From contig NZ_JAGJEI010000005.1 of the NCBI RefSeq assembly GCF_018100985.1, forward strand, positions 124,001 through 188,000: a stretch of DNA of 64,000 nucleotides, in the 5' to 3' direction. The translations under genes and the position numbers were made by a program. How positions within the stretch are numbered: position 1 is the stretch's first letter; the number at the start of each line of letters is the position of its first letter. Source of the stretch: Pseudoalteromonas sp. MMG007 (GTDB taxonomy: Bacteria > Pseudomonadota > Gammaproteobacteria > Enterobacterales > Alteromonadaceae). Shown in pieces: positions 1 to 8,910 of the stretch. The notes beneath the pieces were generated by a model that saw only the letters and a program-made list of their open reading frames with translations, ran no database searches and was not told where the DNA came from.

Positions 1-1665
1 ATCACCTTCGTGAATTTTTGCAATAATGCCACCTTCAACAGCTTCTGGCGCTAAGTGGATTGCAGCAGGCACTTTACCTGATGCACCCGACATACGACCA
101 TCAGTAACAATGGCTACTTTAAAGCCTTCGTCTTGAAGGGTTGCCATTACCGGCGTTAATTTATGAAGCTCTGGCATACCTTTAGCTTTAGGGCCTTGCT
201 CTTTAAGTACAGCAATAAAGTTTTGGTTTAATTCGCCACGGCTATATGCCTCTTGCAGTTCGCCTTGTGAGCTAAATACTTTAGCAGGCGCTGTTACTAC
301 TTGGTGCTCGGTTGCTACAGCAGATACTTTAATTACTGCTTTACCTAAGTTACCAGTAAGTAGTTGTAAGCCACCTTGCTTACTAAATGGGTTGTTAATT
401 GGGCGAAGTACTTCTTCATCAAGAGAGTTTTCAGGACAATCTACCCATTTAACTTTAGTTGGGCCATTTGAATCGCTCATGATTAAGCTTTCGTCTTTAT
501 CAAGACGCGGCTCTGTCATGTACGGTGCAAGGCCATCACCTAGCATTGTTTTAACATCGGTATGCAAATAACCAGCGCTTGCAAGTTCACGCATTAAAAA
601 GCCCATACCGCCTGCAGCTTGGAAGTGATTTACATCTGCTGAGCCGTTCGGGTAAATACGCGTAAGTAGTGGAACAACTTCTGATAAATCAGACATGTCT
701 TTCCAAGTAACTTGAATACCAGCCGCTTTTGCAATAGCAACAATATGAATAGCGTGGTTAGTAGAGCCACCTGTTGAAAGCAAGCCAACTAAACCATTAA
801 TAATGGTTTTTTCGCTGATCACATCTGCTAAACATGGGCTTTCTTTATCATCTGTAAGTTGCTTAAGCATGGTTTCTACAGCATTACCTGTTAGTCCATC
901 GCGAAGCTCTGTGTATGGGTTAATAAATGAGCTGCCTGGAAGGTGCAAGCCCATTATTTCCATAAGCATTTGGTTTGAGTTAGCGGTACCGTAAAACGTA
1001 CAAGTACCCGCGCTGTGGTAAGACGCGCTTTCAGCTTCTAGCAGGTCTTCGCGGCTTACTAAGCCTTGTGCAAACTTTTGACGAATACGTGCTTTTTCTT
1101 TATTTGGGATACCAGATTGCATTGGGCCTGCTGGTAAAAAGAACACAGGTAAATGGCCAAATGATAATGCGCCAATTAATAAACCTGGGACAATTTTGTC
1201 ACATACGCCTAAACAAAATACGCCGTCAAATACGTCATGCGATAATGAAACCGCTGTAGACATTGCAATAACATCGCGAGAAAAAAGCGATAGTTCCATG
1301 CCGTCACGCCCTTGCGTAACACCATCACACATTGCAGGTACGCCACCAGCAACTTGTGCTGTTGCGTCGTACTTAGTTGCAAGGTCTTTAATTAAATCTG
1401 GGTAGTCTTTGTATGGCACATGAGCCGAAAGCATATCGTTATATGAGTTGATAATAGCAAGATTTGGCTGCTCATCAGCCTTTAAGCGCGCTTTGTCGTC
1501 GCTGCTACATGCAGCCATAACGTGAGCGATGTTTCCGCAGCCTAGTCCAGCACGAACTCTTGTTTGTTTTTTTGCGTGCGAAATACGATCTAAATAATCT
1601 TGACGGGTTTGTTTACTGCGTTCGATAACGCGTTGGGTGACTTCTTCAATGCGAGGGTGCAACAT
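1..1665 (-). CDS. edd: Phosphogluconate dehydratase (Edd), C-terminus cut by window edge
   Basis: Dehydrates 6-phosphogluconate to 2-keto-3-deoxy-6-phosphogluconate, the first committed Entner-Doudoroff step, in the cytoplasm. The 555 visible residues follow the IlvD/Edd family throughout: [14 protein letters not shown] near the N-terminus, [24 protein letters not shown] and the late [20 protein letters not shown]. These hold the cysteines expected for the [4Fe-4S] cluster. Family members have about 600 residues, so roughly the last 50 lie beyond position 1. The ATG at 1663-1665 is preceded by a GAGATGAG ribosome-binding site. The gene has its own upstream region with two palindromic operators (1799-1845) and a foldable leader, separate from the terminated glk-regulator unit upstream. 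The family call is very sure; what follows the gene is not visible. Confidence 0.96.
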   Translation of the reverse strand, partial: MLHPRIEEVTQRVIERSKQTRQDYLDRISHAKKQTRVRAGLGCGNIAHVMAACSSDDKARLKADEQPNLAIINSYNDMLSAHVPYKDYPDLIKDLATKYDATAQVAGGVPAMCDGVTQGRDGMELSLFSRDVIAMSTAVSLSHDVFDGVFCLGVCDKIVPGLLIGALSFGHLPVFFLPAGPMQSGIPNKEKARIRQKFAQGLVSREDLLEAESASYHSAGTCTFYGTANSNQMLMEIMGLHLPGSSFINPYTELRDGLTGNAVETMLKQLTDDKESPCLADVISEKTIINGLVGLLSTGGSTNHAIHIVAIAKAAGIQVTWKDMSDLSEVVPLLTRIYPNGSADVNHFQAAGGMGFLMRELASAGYLHTDVKTMLGDGLAPYMTEPRLDKDESLIMSDSNGPTKVKWVDCPENSLDEEVLRPINNPFSKQGGLQLLTGNLGKAVIKVSAVATEHQVVTAPAKVFSSQGELQEAYSRGELNQNFIAVLKEQGPKAKGMPELHKLTPVMATLQDEGFKVAIVTDGRMSGASGKVPAAIHLAPEAVEGGIIAKIHEGD

Positions 1666-1693
1666 AATTTAGCTCATCTCTATCAGTTAGAGG

Positions 1694-1784
1694 AAAAAGG
1701 CTCAGTAGCAATTACAGACTCCACGTAAATAACTGCCCTGAGCATCTTTGATTTACCCGTTCAAAGGTACGCTACCAGGGAGCC
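1694..1784 (-). promoter_or_regulatory. Structured edd leader, candidate attenuator
   Basis: On the transcribed strand GGCTC (1784-1780) and GTAGC (1775-1771) can pair with GAGCC (1703-1699) and GCTAC (1709-1705). Inside, CTTTGA (1766-1761) can pair with TCAAAG (1751-1746). The closing stem is followed at once by five T residues (1698-1694) and then the edd ribosome-binding site about 20 nt further. This is the form of an intrinsic terminator or a regulatory leader, but the loop is large and the outer stem has an internal loop. No known riboswitch family was recognised. Confidence 0.4.
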
Positions 1785-1798
1785 TCTCACAACAACCC

Positions 1799-1812
1799 TG
1801 ACACCGGTGTCA
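1799..1812. promoter_or_regulatory. LacI-type operator, edd distal to start copy 1
   Basis: Perfect 14-bp palindrome TGACACCGGTGTCA with a central CG, the layout usual for LacI-family operators. It lies about 135 bp upstream of the edd start. Identical copies occur at 1832-1845 and 4203-4216 and nowhere else noticed in the window. The likely ligand is the LacI-family protein encoded at 1989-3002, by proximity only. Confidence 0.75.
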
Positions 1813-1831
1813 CTGTATTAACGCATAGCAT

Positions 1832-1845
1832 TGACACCGGTGTCA
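1832..1845. promoter_or_regulatory. LacI-type operator, edd copy 2
   Basis: Second perfect TGACACCGGTGTCA upstream of edd. Its centre is 33 bp from the centre of the copy at 1799-1812, about three helical turns, so two dimers could sit on the same face of the DNA. Both copies precede the edd leader structure. Confidence 0.75.
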
Positions 1846-1930
1846 ACCCTGGGTAACAAAAATAGTGTGAAATTTTAACGTGACCAATTAATGAACATAG
1901 TAATTTTATGTTTATTTACTAAAATCCGCA

Positions 1931-1968
1931 CAAAAAAACCCGAATAAGCGTCACTCATATTCGGGTTA
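1931..1968 (-). terminator. Intrinsic terminator of the glk-regulator unit
   Basis: On the minus strand AACCCGAATA and TATTCGGGTT form a 10-bp stem followed by a run of seven T residues. It lies about 20 bp after the stop of the LacI-family gene and before the edd operators, so edd is a separate transcription unit. Confidence 0.85.
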
Positions 1969-1988
1969 CTGTGAAAAACAAATAAAGT

Positions 1989-3002
1989 TTACTTTATAAC
2001 CGCTGTGGACTCTCGCGTTATTAGTCGTGATTCAAGAGTTACCTGATATGGCTGTTCTTGAGGTTGTGAAATATGCGAAATAAGCTGTGTCACTGCCTGT
2101 TTAGTCATTTCTTCAACTGGCTGTGCAATAGTTGTTAAGCCTGGCCAAATGTGGCGTGCAATCGGCGCGTTATCAAACCCCGCTATAGAAATATCATCTG
2201 GCACTTTTAATTGACGCTGTGTAGCAAGCTTAAGTACCGCCGCCGCCATGTAATCGTTCGATGCAAATACAGCCGTAGGCCTTGGCGATAAATCTAAAAT
2301 ACTGCGTGCACTGTCTACACCAGAGTGATAACTAAAGTTACCCTCTTCAACTAAACGCTCGTCAAATTCAATCCCGTGGCTTGCTAAAGCTCGCCTGTAA
2401 CCTTTAAAGCGCTGCTCAGTAGCACTATGATCAGGGTGCCCTTTAATAAAGGCAATAGATTTGTGACCAAGCGAAATTAAATGCTCAGTAATTTCATACG
2501 CGCCCTGCTCGTCGTTGCTACGAACTGAAATTGAATCATCTTCAAGCAGTGCTGATGCAACCCGTGCATACGGTATTTTTTTAGCTTTTAAAAAATTAGC
2601 GAGCTTTTCAAAATCACCAAATGGTGGGGTAAGCACAACGCCATCTAAGCGTGATGTTTGTAATAACTGTTCTATATCGTTAATTAAATCGTCACCACGT
2701 AATTCGCAGGGGTGTATTAATAAGTTGTAGTTATTCTCTTTACAGGCAGCAAGTGCACCTGTTTGTACACGTGTTATATAGCTTTTACTTGGGTTGTCGT
2801 ACAAACAGCCAATAATAAAGCTACGATTTTGAGCAAGTCCGCGTGCTATTGGGTTTGGCGTATAATCAAGCTCTTTAAATACTTTCAGCACTTTTTCACG
2901 CGTCGCTGCACTTACATTAGGCTCGTTATTTAAAACCCGCGATACTGTTTTTTTAGAAACGCCCGCATGGCTTGCTACACTATTTATGGTTACTTTTTTC
3001 AT
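1989..3002 (-). CDS. LacI-family transcriptional regulator next to glk
   Basis: A 337-residue sugar-responsive repressor. Residues 1-60 carry the LacI helix-turn-helix (VTINSVASHAGVSKKTVSRV) and hinge helix; the rest is the periplasmic-binding-protein-like effector domain, ending in the usual SRLITRESTA. The ATG at 3000-3002 was chosen because homologues begin MKKVTI; an in-frame ATG at 3021-3023 would add seven residues, and neither has a strong ribosome-binding site. It follows glk by 35 bp on the same strand and ends at a terminator. TGACACCGGTGTCA sites lie upstream of glk and edd, so autoregulation together with control of glk and edd is the simplest inference. The effector is unknown; glucose, a phosphorylated sugar or an ED intermediate are all possible. 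Confidence 0.9.
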   Translation of the reverse strand: MKKVTINSVASHAGVSKKTVSRVLNNEPNVSAATREKVLKVFKELDYTPNPIARGLAQNRSFIIGCLYDNPSKSYITRVQTGALAACKENNYNLLIHPCELRGDDLINDIEQLLQTSRLDGVVLTPPFGDFEKLANFLKAKKIPYARVASALLEDDSISVRSNDEQGAYEITEHLISLGHKSIAFIKGHPDHSATEQRFKGYRRALASHGIEFDERLVEEGNFSYHSGVDSARSILDLSPRPTAVFASNDYMAAAVLKLATQRQLKVPDDISIAGFDNAPIARHIWPGLTTIAQPVEEMTKQAVTQLISHISQPQEQPYQVTLESRLITRESTAVIK

Positions 3003-3037
3003 TTGTTCATTATCCAAATACAACCATTAAACAAAAA

Positions 3038-4030
3038 CTATTTGCTGTTATATAAACACGCACCAGCGCCAATAAGTGGAATGTTATCTTGCGTTACCAG
3101 CGTAACTGGAATCTGACTCGCATATTGTGACATTACGCCTTTTTGCGAAAAACGCTCTACAAAACGACTTTCTAATAATCGGCTTTGCATTCGAGGTAAA
3201 ATCCCACCGCCTATAAACAAGCCACCTAATGCACCGTATGCAACAGCTAAGTCGCCAGCCACACTGCCTATCCAATCACAAAACTGGTTTAGGGTTGCAT
3301 CACACACTTCACACTCGCCACTGTTAGCCAGGCTACTGATTTGCGCTGCATCTAAATTTTTAGGTTTAACACCTTTCACCGCGGCCATTGCTTTGTATAA
3401 ATGGGTAATACCTGGGCCTGAAAAAACAGTTTCAACAGAAACATGAGGGTGCTCTTTACGAAGCTCATTTATTAATAAAGAGTCAAGCTCGTTTACTGGA
3501 GCAAGCGTCATATGGCCGCCTTCAGAGCTCAACACTGCTGTAGATTGTGCTGTACGCACTAAACACGCTGCGCCAAAACCAGTACCGGGTCCCATTACAC
3601 CAATATTCGCGATAGCATCGGCTTGGCCTGATTTAATCGTAATATTTTGCGTTGAGTCTAAGTAAGGGGCTGCATAAGCAAAGGCTGCAAAATCATTAAT
3701 TACTTCTAACTGAATTAAATTAAATTGTGCTTTAAATTCGTTAACACTAAAATGCCAACCTAAATTTGTTAAATGTACTTGCCCTGCTTTTATAGGGCCT
3801 GCAACAGCTAGACACGCATGTGTTGGTTTAGTATGAGGAATAGTTGTTAAATATTGTTCAAGTGCACTTTCTAAAGAACCAAAGGTTGCGCTAGGGAATA
3901 TGTTAATATGCTCAATAACAAATTGGCTTAATTGCTCGTTAAAATCGGTAATTAATGCAAAGCGCGCATTGGTGCCCCCTATATCAGCAACTAAGATAGG
4001 GTTAAACTGGGCAGAAGAATTTTGGTTCAT
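3038..4030 (-). CDS. glk: Glucokinase
   Basis: Phosphorylates glucose with ATP to glucose 6-phosphate in the cytoplasm. The 330 residues match the bacterial glucokinase (ROK-related Glk) family: LVADIGGTNARFAL at the N-terminus for ATP, VINDFAAFAYA, MGPGTGFGAACL and GGLFIGGGI. E. coli Glk has 321 residues. The ATG at 4028-4030 has AGAGAT about 8 nt upstream and gives the standard N-terminus; an upstream ATG would add 19 unrelated residues. It leads a two-gene unit with the LacI regulator, with one TGACACCGGTGTCA operator about 170 bp upstream. It should phosphorylate glucose released by the nearby alpha-glucosidase and feed Edd after the oxidative steps, which are encoded elsewhere. Confidence 0.95.
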   Translation of the reverse strand: MNQNSSAQFNPILVADIGGTNARFALITDFNEQLSQFVIEHINIFPSATFGSLESALEQYLTTIPHTKPTHACLAVAGPIKAGQVHLTNLGWHFSVNEFKAQFNLIQLEVINDFAAFAYAAPYLDSTQNITIKSGQADAIANIGVMGPGTGFGAACLVRTAQSTAVLSSEGGHMTLAPVNELDSLLINELRKEHPHVSVETVFSGPGITHLYKAMAAVKGVKPKNLDAAQISSLANSGECEVCDATLNQFCDWIGSVAGDLAVAYGALGGLFIGGGILPRMQSRLLESRFVERFSQKGVMSQYASQIPVTLVTQDNIPLIGAGACLYNSK

Positions 4031-4202
4031 GGTATTATCTCTTTTGTGTAAGCGGCTTATGCTTATTATTTTACAATGGCTTTGCATTGTTATTTATATA
4101 CTTTGAGCTATCACCTCAAAGTAGCTATCACAGTAAAAAAGGCTGCTATTTAAAATTGCAACTAATACGTTCTGACAACAAAATGATAAAACACTTGCAT
4201 TA

Positions 4203-4216
4203 TGACACCGGTGTCA
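4203..4216. promoter_or_regulatory. LacI-type operator between glk and divergent regulator
   Basis: Third perfect TGACACCGGTGTCA, 173 bp upstream of the glk start and 94 bp upstream of the divergent LacI-family gene at 4310. It could serve either or both promoters. Confidence 0.75.
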
Positions 4217-4309
4217 GGATTAGATCAATAATAAATCTTAAAAAGCTTGAAATAATTCATTAATAGTCGAAAATGACACAATTATTTAGCATTTAATTAA
4301 GTTGTAACA

Positions 4310-5326
4310 ATGAAAGGTAAAGCCACCTCATTTGACATTGCCCATCATGCAGGGGTTTCACAATCAACGGTATCTCGTGCTTTACGTAATAGCCCTCTTG
4401 TTAATGAAGAAACACGCAAACGTGTGCACGACATAGCAAAACAACTCAATTATAAAGTTGATAAAAACGCAAGTAACCTTCGCACACAGCAAAGTAGTAC
4501 CCTAGCCTTATTATTATTTGAAGACCCTACTTCTGATGAATCGCAAATAAACCCGTTCTTTTTATCGATGCTTGGCAGCATTACCCGCGCGTGTGCAAAA
4601 GAAGGTTACGATTTACTGGTTTCGTTTCAATCAGCAAGTGCTGATTGGCAAGCAGATTACGAGGACAGCCACAGAGCCGATGGTATTATTTTACTCGGTT
4701 ACGGTGATTACATAGACTTTCAGCCAAAGTTTAAAACCCTGCTTGATCAAAACACCAAGTTTGTATGCTGGGGGGCCACTGTAGATAACCGCCCTGATCT
4801 CACTGTATGTTGTGATAATTACGGCGGTGGTAAACTTGCAGCAAGGCATTTAATTGCCCATAGCCGCACAGATTGTGCGTTTATTGGTGATGCATCCGAT
4901 CATAGCCCAGAATTTTTTGCTCGCTTTGAAGGCTTTAAAGACGAGCTATTAGCTAATAACGTAACTATAAATGAGCGAAAAATGGCTAATGCTATCTCTA
5001 CTGAGGAGTCGGGGTATCATGCAACACGCTCACTTATAGCTAATAACATTAAATTTAACGCACTTTTTGCAGCGAGTGATTTAATAGCCATTGGTGCAAT
5101 TCGCGCACTTAAAGAAGCTAACATAAAAGTACCTACTGATGTGGCCGTTGTAGGCTTTGATAACATAGCTATTGCAAGCTACATAAATCCGCCGCTCACG
5201 ACCATCGCACAAGACACTACCATTGCAGGTCAAATGTTAGTAGAAAACCTACTTAAATTAATACGTGAAGAAGAAGTGCAAAGCACCCTCTTACCACCAG
5301 CGCTGATAGCCAGGGGTAGTAGTTAG
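4310..5326 (+). CDS. LacI-family transcriptional regulator, divergent from glk
   Basis: A 338-residue repressor-type protein. The N-terminal helix-turn-helix reads SFDIAHHAGVSQSTVSRALR; residues from about 65 form the effector-binding domain, with VGFDNIAIASYINPPLTTIAQ typical of the C-terminal lobe. The ATG at 4310 has no good ribosome-binding site, but the HTH starts only seven residues in, so the start is well fixed. Its recognition-helix residues (SQST) differ from the other LacI protein here (SKKT), so the two should read different operators. It lies between the glucose genes and the maltodextrin locus. It is a candidate reader of TGCATACGTATKCA sites in the maltodextrin locus (a MalR-like role), but this is inference from position only. 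Confidence 0.88.
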   Translation: MKGKATSFDIAHHAGVSQSTVSRALRNSPLVNEETRKRVHDIAKQLNYKVDKNASNLRTQQSSTLALLLFEDPTSDESQINPFFLSMLGSITRACAKEGYDLLVSFQSASADWQADYEDSHRADGIILLGYGDYIDFQPKFKTLLDQNTKFVCWGATVDNRPDLTVCCDNYGGGKLAARHLIAHSRTDCAFIGDASDHSPEFFARFEGFKDELLANNVTINERKMANAISTEESGYHATRSLIANNIKFNALFAASDLIAIGAIRALKEANIKVPTDVAVVGFDNIAIASYINPPLTTIAQDTTIAGQMLVENLLKLIREEEVQSTLLPPALIARGSS

Positions 5327-5442
5327 TAAATAGAGTACATATAAAATTTTTACTTATAAATTAGCTTAATTGTAAAACTACTTTTCCATCATTCTAAAAT
5401 ATCACCCTCTAATCTATATCATTTAAAATACTAAATAGTTAT

Positions 5443-5468
5443 AAAAAAAGCCTCATAATGAGGCTTTA
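5443..5468 (-). terminator. Intrinsic terminator after the first TonB-dependent receptor
   Basis: AAGCCTCAT and ATGAGGCTT form a hairpin; on the minus strand it is followed by seven T residues. It lies about 30 bp beyond the receptor stop. It could also stop transcripts from the plus-strand regulator, though the plus-strand T run is short. Confidence 0.8.
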
Positions 5469-5496
5469 AATTAATCAAACTCTGTAATTCAATTTA

Positions 5497-8424
5497 TTAG
5501 AAGTCGTAAGACGCCGATAATTGAATTCTACGTGGAGATTGGTAAGCCTCAGCCAAACCAAATGTAGCACTTCCATCGCCGGCAGCTACTTCGGCCTCTT
5601 CGTCGTAACGAGTTTCAGTCGCAGCATCAAATACGTTAAATATATCCATAGCTAAACGAACCTTTTGGTCATTAAAGCGAAGGTTATAAGTAAAGTTAAG
5701 ATCTAGTCGCGCTGTCCATGGTGTAGTACCCATGCTACCGCGAGGGAAACGTTGATCGCCTACATAGTAAGTATCACCATATTGGTATAAATCAGGGTCT
5801 GGAGTATAACCTTGACCTAAAGCGGTCCAAGGACGACCAGATGCGATATTAACATTCGCACCAACTAAGAAGTCTTCTGTAACAGCATACGCACCATAGA
5901 TTTTAATGTTATGGCGACGATCTGCAGGTAGATTACCATTAGCACCGTCCATTAAGTAAGGGTAATCCCAATCTTGCGTCAGACCAGCATCATCTTGAGC
6001 ATTATCAGATTTAACAAAACCTTCGGTGTTACCATAGTTGTGTGACCATGTGTATAACGCTTTGAAAGACCATACCTGATCCCATGTTTTCTCTAATGTT
6101 AAGTCAACCGATGCATATTTACGCTTAGCATCTGGGTAACCTAATTCGTCAGCACTAAAACTATACTCCTCTGTAGTGCCATCCCCATCGAGATCAAAAT
6201 TGAAAGTAGCACCATTACCTGGGTTAAATAAGAACCAATTTTCACCTAAGTATTCACCGTTCTCATCTCTAAAAATATAAGAACCATCATCAATTTGATT
6301 ACCTAAGACGCGGTAAGTAGCTTTTACACCCCATGACCAATCATCATTAATTGCCGCTTGATAGCCAATCATATATTCATCGTTATACATTGGTTCAAGG
6401 TCTTTGTCGGATAATGTATTTGAAGGTTTTGCAGTTCCATCACCGCCATTAGAAATAGCAGGATCACCTAGCTGTGTACTTAAACCAACAGGAGTACCGT
6501 CAGCATTTAAGCCTTCATATGCATACCATGTTTGTATGTAAGTCTCTGCACCAGCTAAACGAATATTAGTATTCGCAGCTACAGGTAAATAATAACGACC
6601 TGCTGTGAAGTATAATTTACTGTCACCGTCACCATTAATATCCCAAGAGCCACCAATACGAGGAGCAATTTGGTTATCGATAGATACAAACTCTTCACCA
6701 TCTGCATTGTAGTTTGTAAAGCTATCATTACGAAGGCCTAACGTTAATGTTAAATCTTCAGTAACTGACCATTGGTCTTCAATATAAATAGCCCAGTTTT
6801 CTACTTCAAATTCGCCACCATTTTTGTAATCGCGAACTCGAGTTGTTTTCATTTCTTCTGGTAAAACATAGCCATTAGGTAGTCTTGCGCCTTCTTCGTA
6901 TGTTCTGTAGTAGTAATAAATACCACCTGAGTTTATAGTTGTTGAATCAGCTGTATTAGTTTCAGAATCATAACCAAATCTTAGTGTATGTTCATCGTTC
7001 AGGTAGTAATCAAAGTCAACGCGGAATTGCTCTCGTTTATCTTCATTTTCACCAACGGTAAAGTTTACATAACATGTAGTATCTTCACCTAAGTCCGCAT
7101 CGTAGCCTGTTGGGCAATCATCAAAATCTGAGTAATCAGTTTCTGAAAATTTAACTTGGCCATACATTGCTGACATGCTTAAATCTTCAGTTAGGTTACC
7201 TGTGTAACGAACAGCAAAACTTTCTCCGCCTCGCTTGTGATAAGCTGTACCGCCATCTTCAGTGTAATTACCATTTCCTTCAGGATCTGAAATCGTTTTC
7301 TCTGAATATGTGCGTTTATCACTAAAGCCCCACAGCATTAGCTGGTGATCTTCGTTTATATTCCAATCAAAACGAGCTAGGTAGTATGGGTCATCATCTT
7401 TTTCAACAGTTAAATCGGTTTGAGATGCGTTCCCGTATTCGTAGTCATTATCTCTTGCAGTGTAAATACCATAGAAAAATAATGTATCTTCAATTATCGC
7501 ACCAGAAGCATAAATATTTGTTTCAAATGAATTCTCGTAGTCATCTTGGTTATTAACAAATAAATCACCAATACAATGCCCGTCTGCATCGTCACAGCGA
7601 TCGTTTTGCTTATAAAGTGAGTTAGGAGCTTGCTCACTTAATGAGTCAGACGAATAAATCGTTTCAACTCCAAAATGAAAATCATTTGAGCCAGATTTGG
7701 TAACCGATGAAATTAATCCGCCTGTAGTTCGGCCGAATTCTGCAGAATAACCACCAGTTTTAACTTGGAAGCTATCGTAAGCAGTGAACGGGATTGTTGC
7801 ACCACCAAGGCCGTTACGGAAATTAGTCATATTGAGACCATTTACGTAATAAGCATTTTCAGCTACCGAAGCGCCACCAAAAGAAGCTTGGTCGCCAAAA
7901 CGACTATCGCCTTCAGTTGCGCCAGGCGCAAGCAATGCTACTGAAGTTACAGAACGAGAAATAGGTAAAAGCTCTAGTTCTTCAGAGCTAATATTTAGTG
8001 AAGATTCTGATGCAGATACATCTATTGCGCGAATAGAGCCACCTACAACCGCAATTCTTTCGATATTACCTGTGGTTAGTGGTATTTCAATAAGAGCCGT
8101 TTTACCAACCCCTATAACTACATCTTTAACTTGAGCTTGGTCGAAACCAGCTTGTGAAACTACTATATTATACTTGCCTACCGGTACCTGTTTTAGATCG
8201 AACTCGCCGTTAGAATCTGCAATAAGCGTTTTTGAATAGCCTTTAGTGTCATCTGTTATTGTTACTGTTGCACCTGCTAACGAAACACCTGACTGAGCTG
8301 TTAAGCTACCTTTTATGGCACCATTAACGTTATCCGCCATCGCTGGCATAGCTGCACTTAGAGTCATTGCTACTGCAGCAGCTGTAAGCGAGCGTTTAAA
8401 TGTTTTAGAGAAATTACTTTTCAT
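5497..8424 (-). CDS. TonB-dependent receptor with N-terminal carboxypeptidase-regulatory-like domain
   Basis: An outer-membrane active transporter of 975 residues. Residues 1-30 are a signal peptide ending AMPAMA. About 35-120 form a CarboxypepD_reg-like beta domain (GAIKGSLTAQSGVSLAGATV), then a plug domain (around 130-245, ending SGSNDFHFG) and a large beta-barrel ending in the terminal aromatic SASYDF. No TonB box is obvious. The ATG at 8424 is chosen because AGGG lies 11 nt upstream; the ATG at 8433 would leave only 2 nt of spacing. It is a single-gene unit with a terminator, beside the amylase cluster but without its palindromic operator, so a role in oligosaccharide uptake is likely but its substrate may differ from that of the receptor at 18240. 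Confidence 0.92.
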   Translation of the reverse strand: MKSNFSKTFKRSLTAAAVAMTLSAAMPAMADNVNGAIKGSLTAQSGVSLAGATVTITDDTKGYSKTLIADSNGEFDLKQVPVGKYNIVVSQAGFDQAQVKDVVIGVGKTALIEIPLTTGNIERIAVVGGSIRAIDVSASESSLNISSEELELLPISRSVTSVALLAPGATEGDSRFGDQASFGGASVAENAYYVNGLNMTNFRNGLGGATIPFTAYDSFQVKTGGYSAEFGRTTGGLISSVTKSGSNDFHFGVETIYSSDSLSEQAPNSLYKQNDRCDDADGHCIGDLFVNNQDDYENSFETNIYASGAIIEDTLFFYGIYTARDNDYEYGNASQTDLTVEKDDDPYYLARFDWNINEDHQLMLWGFSDKRTYSEKTISDPEGNGNYTEDGGTAYHKRGGESFAVRYTGNLTEDLSMSAMYGQVKFSETDYSDFDDCPTGYDADLGEDTTCYVNFTVGENEDKREQFRVDFDYYLNDEHTLRFGYDSETNTADSTTINSGGIYYYYRTYEEGARLPNGYVLPEEMKTTRVRDYKNGGEFEVENWAIYIEDQWSVTEDLTLTLGLRNDSFTNYNADGEEFVSIDNQIAPRIGGSWDINGDGDSKLYFTAGRYYLPVAANTNIRLAGAETYIQTWYAYEGLNADGTPVGLSTQLGDPAISNGGDGTAKPSNTLSDKDLEPMYNDEYMIGYQAAINDDWSWGVKATYRVLGNQIDDGSYIFRDENGEYLGENWFLFNPGNGATFNFDLDGDGTTEEYSFSADELGYPDAKRKYASVDLTLEKTWDQVWSFKALYTWSHNYGNTEGFVKSDNAQDDAGLTQDWDYPYLMDGANGNLPADRRHNIKIYGAYAVTEDFLVGANVNIASGRPWTALGQGYTPDPDLYQYGDTYYVGDQRFPRGSMGTTPWTARLDLNFTYNLRFNDQKVRLAMDIFNVFDAATETRYDEEAEVAAGDGSATFGLAEAYQSPRRIQLSASYDF

Positions 8425-8860
8425 GTTTAACATATCCCTGAATAACTTATTATTTTTTGAAAGCCGGTTTTATCTTACCAATTAATTACCACTGTAAATA
8501 AAACCCCCTCTTGATTAACAAGAGAGGTAAATAAATAACACACAGCAAACAAAGTCGTCAACTATATACCATTAAAATTAACAGCTTATAAACAAAAGAT
8601 ACAAAACATAATATTTACAAACCCATTGCAAAAAAAACAAAAAACAAAACAATTAACACCTGGTAACAACCTGTGAATTGTTAAATAAAAGATATGAAAT
8701 AGTGGAGGTAAATAAAATTATTGGGTGGAGAATACCCCTCCCCCCTTATAAAGCCCAAAAGAGGCAAGTTAATTGCGTTAATGTAAATTAAATATGTATT
8801 TTCTCACTACCACGCTGTATGTTAATAAAGTTTAAAATTGCATTAAACTGTATTTAATTA
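8425..8860. other. Intergenic region upstream of the first TonB-dependent receptor
   Basis: About 440 bp of AT-rich sequence containing no supportable gene. It must hold the receptor promoter on the minus strand, but no clear -35/-10 pair was identified. A C-rich stretch on the plus strand around 8737-8745 stands out. Neither of the two palindromic operator types found elsewhere in the window is present. Confidence 0.6.
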
Positions 8861-8889
8861 TAAAAAAAGCTCCAATTAAGGGAGCTCAA
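8861..8889 (-). terminator. Intrinsic terminator of the amylase operon
   Basis: AGCTCC (8868-8873) and GGAGCT (8881-8886) form a short GC-containing stem; on the minus strand it runs into seven T residues. It lies about 25 bp after the glucoamylase stop and closes the four-enzyme/transporter unit. Confidence 0.8.
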
Positions 8890-8910
8890 AAAATTTAGAT
8901 TTAAGTTCAA

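Noticed and set aside
1700..1720. Possible HexR-type site (TGTAAT half) in the edd leader
   Set aside because: Only one half resembles the HexR consensus; the second half does not match.
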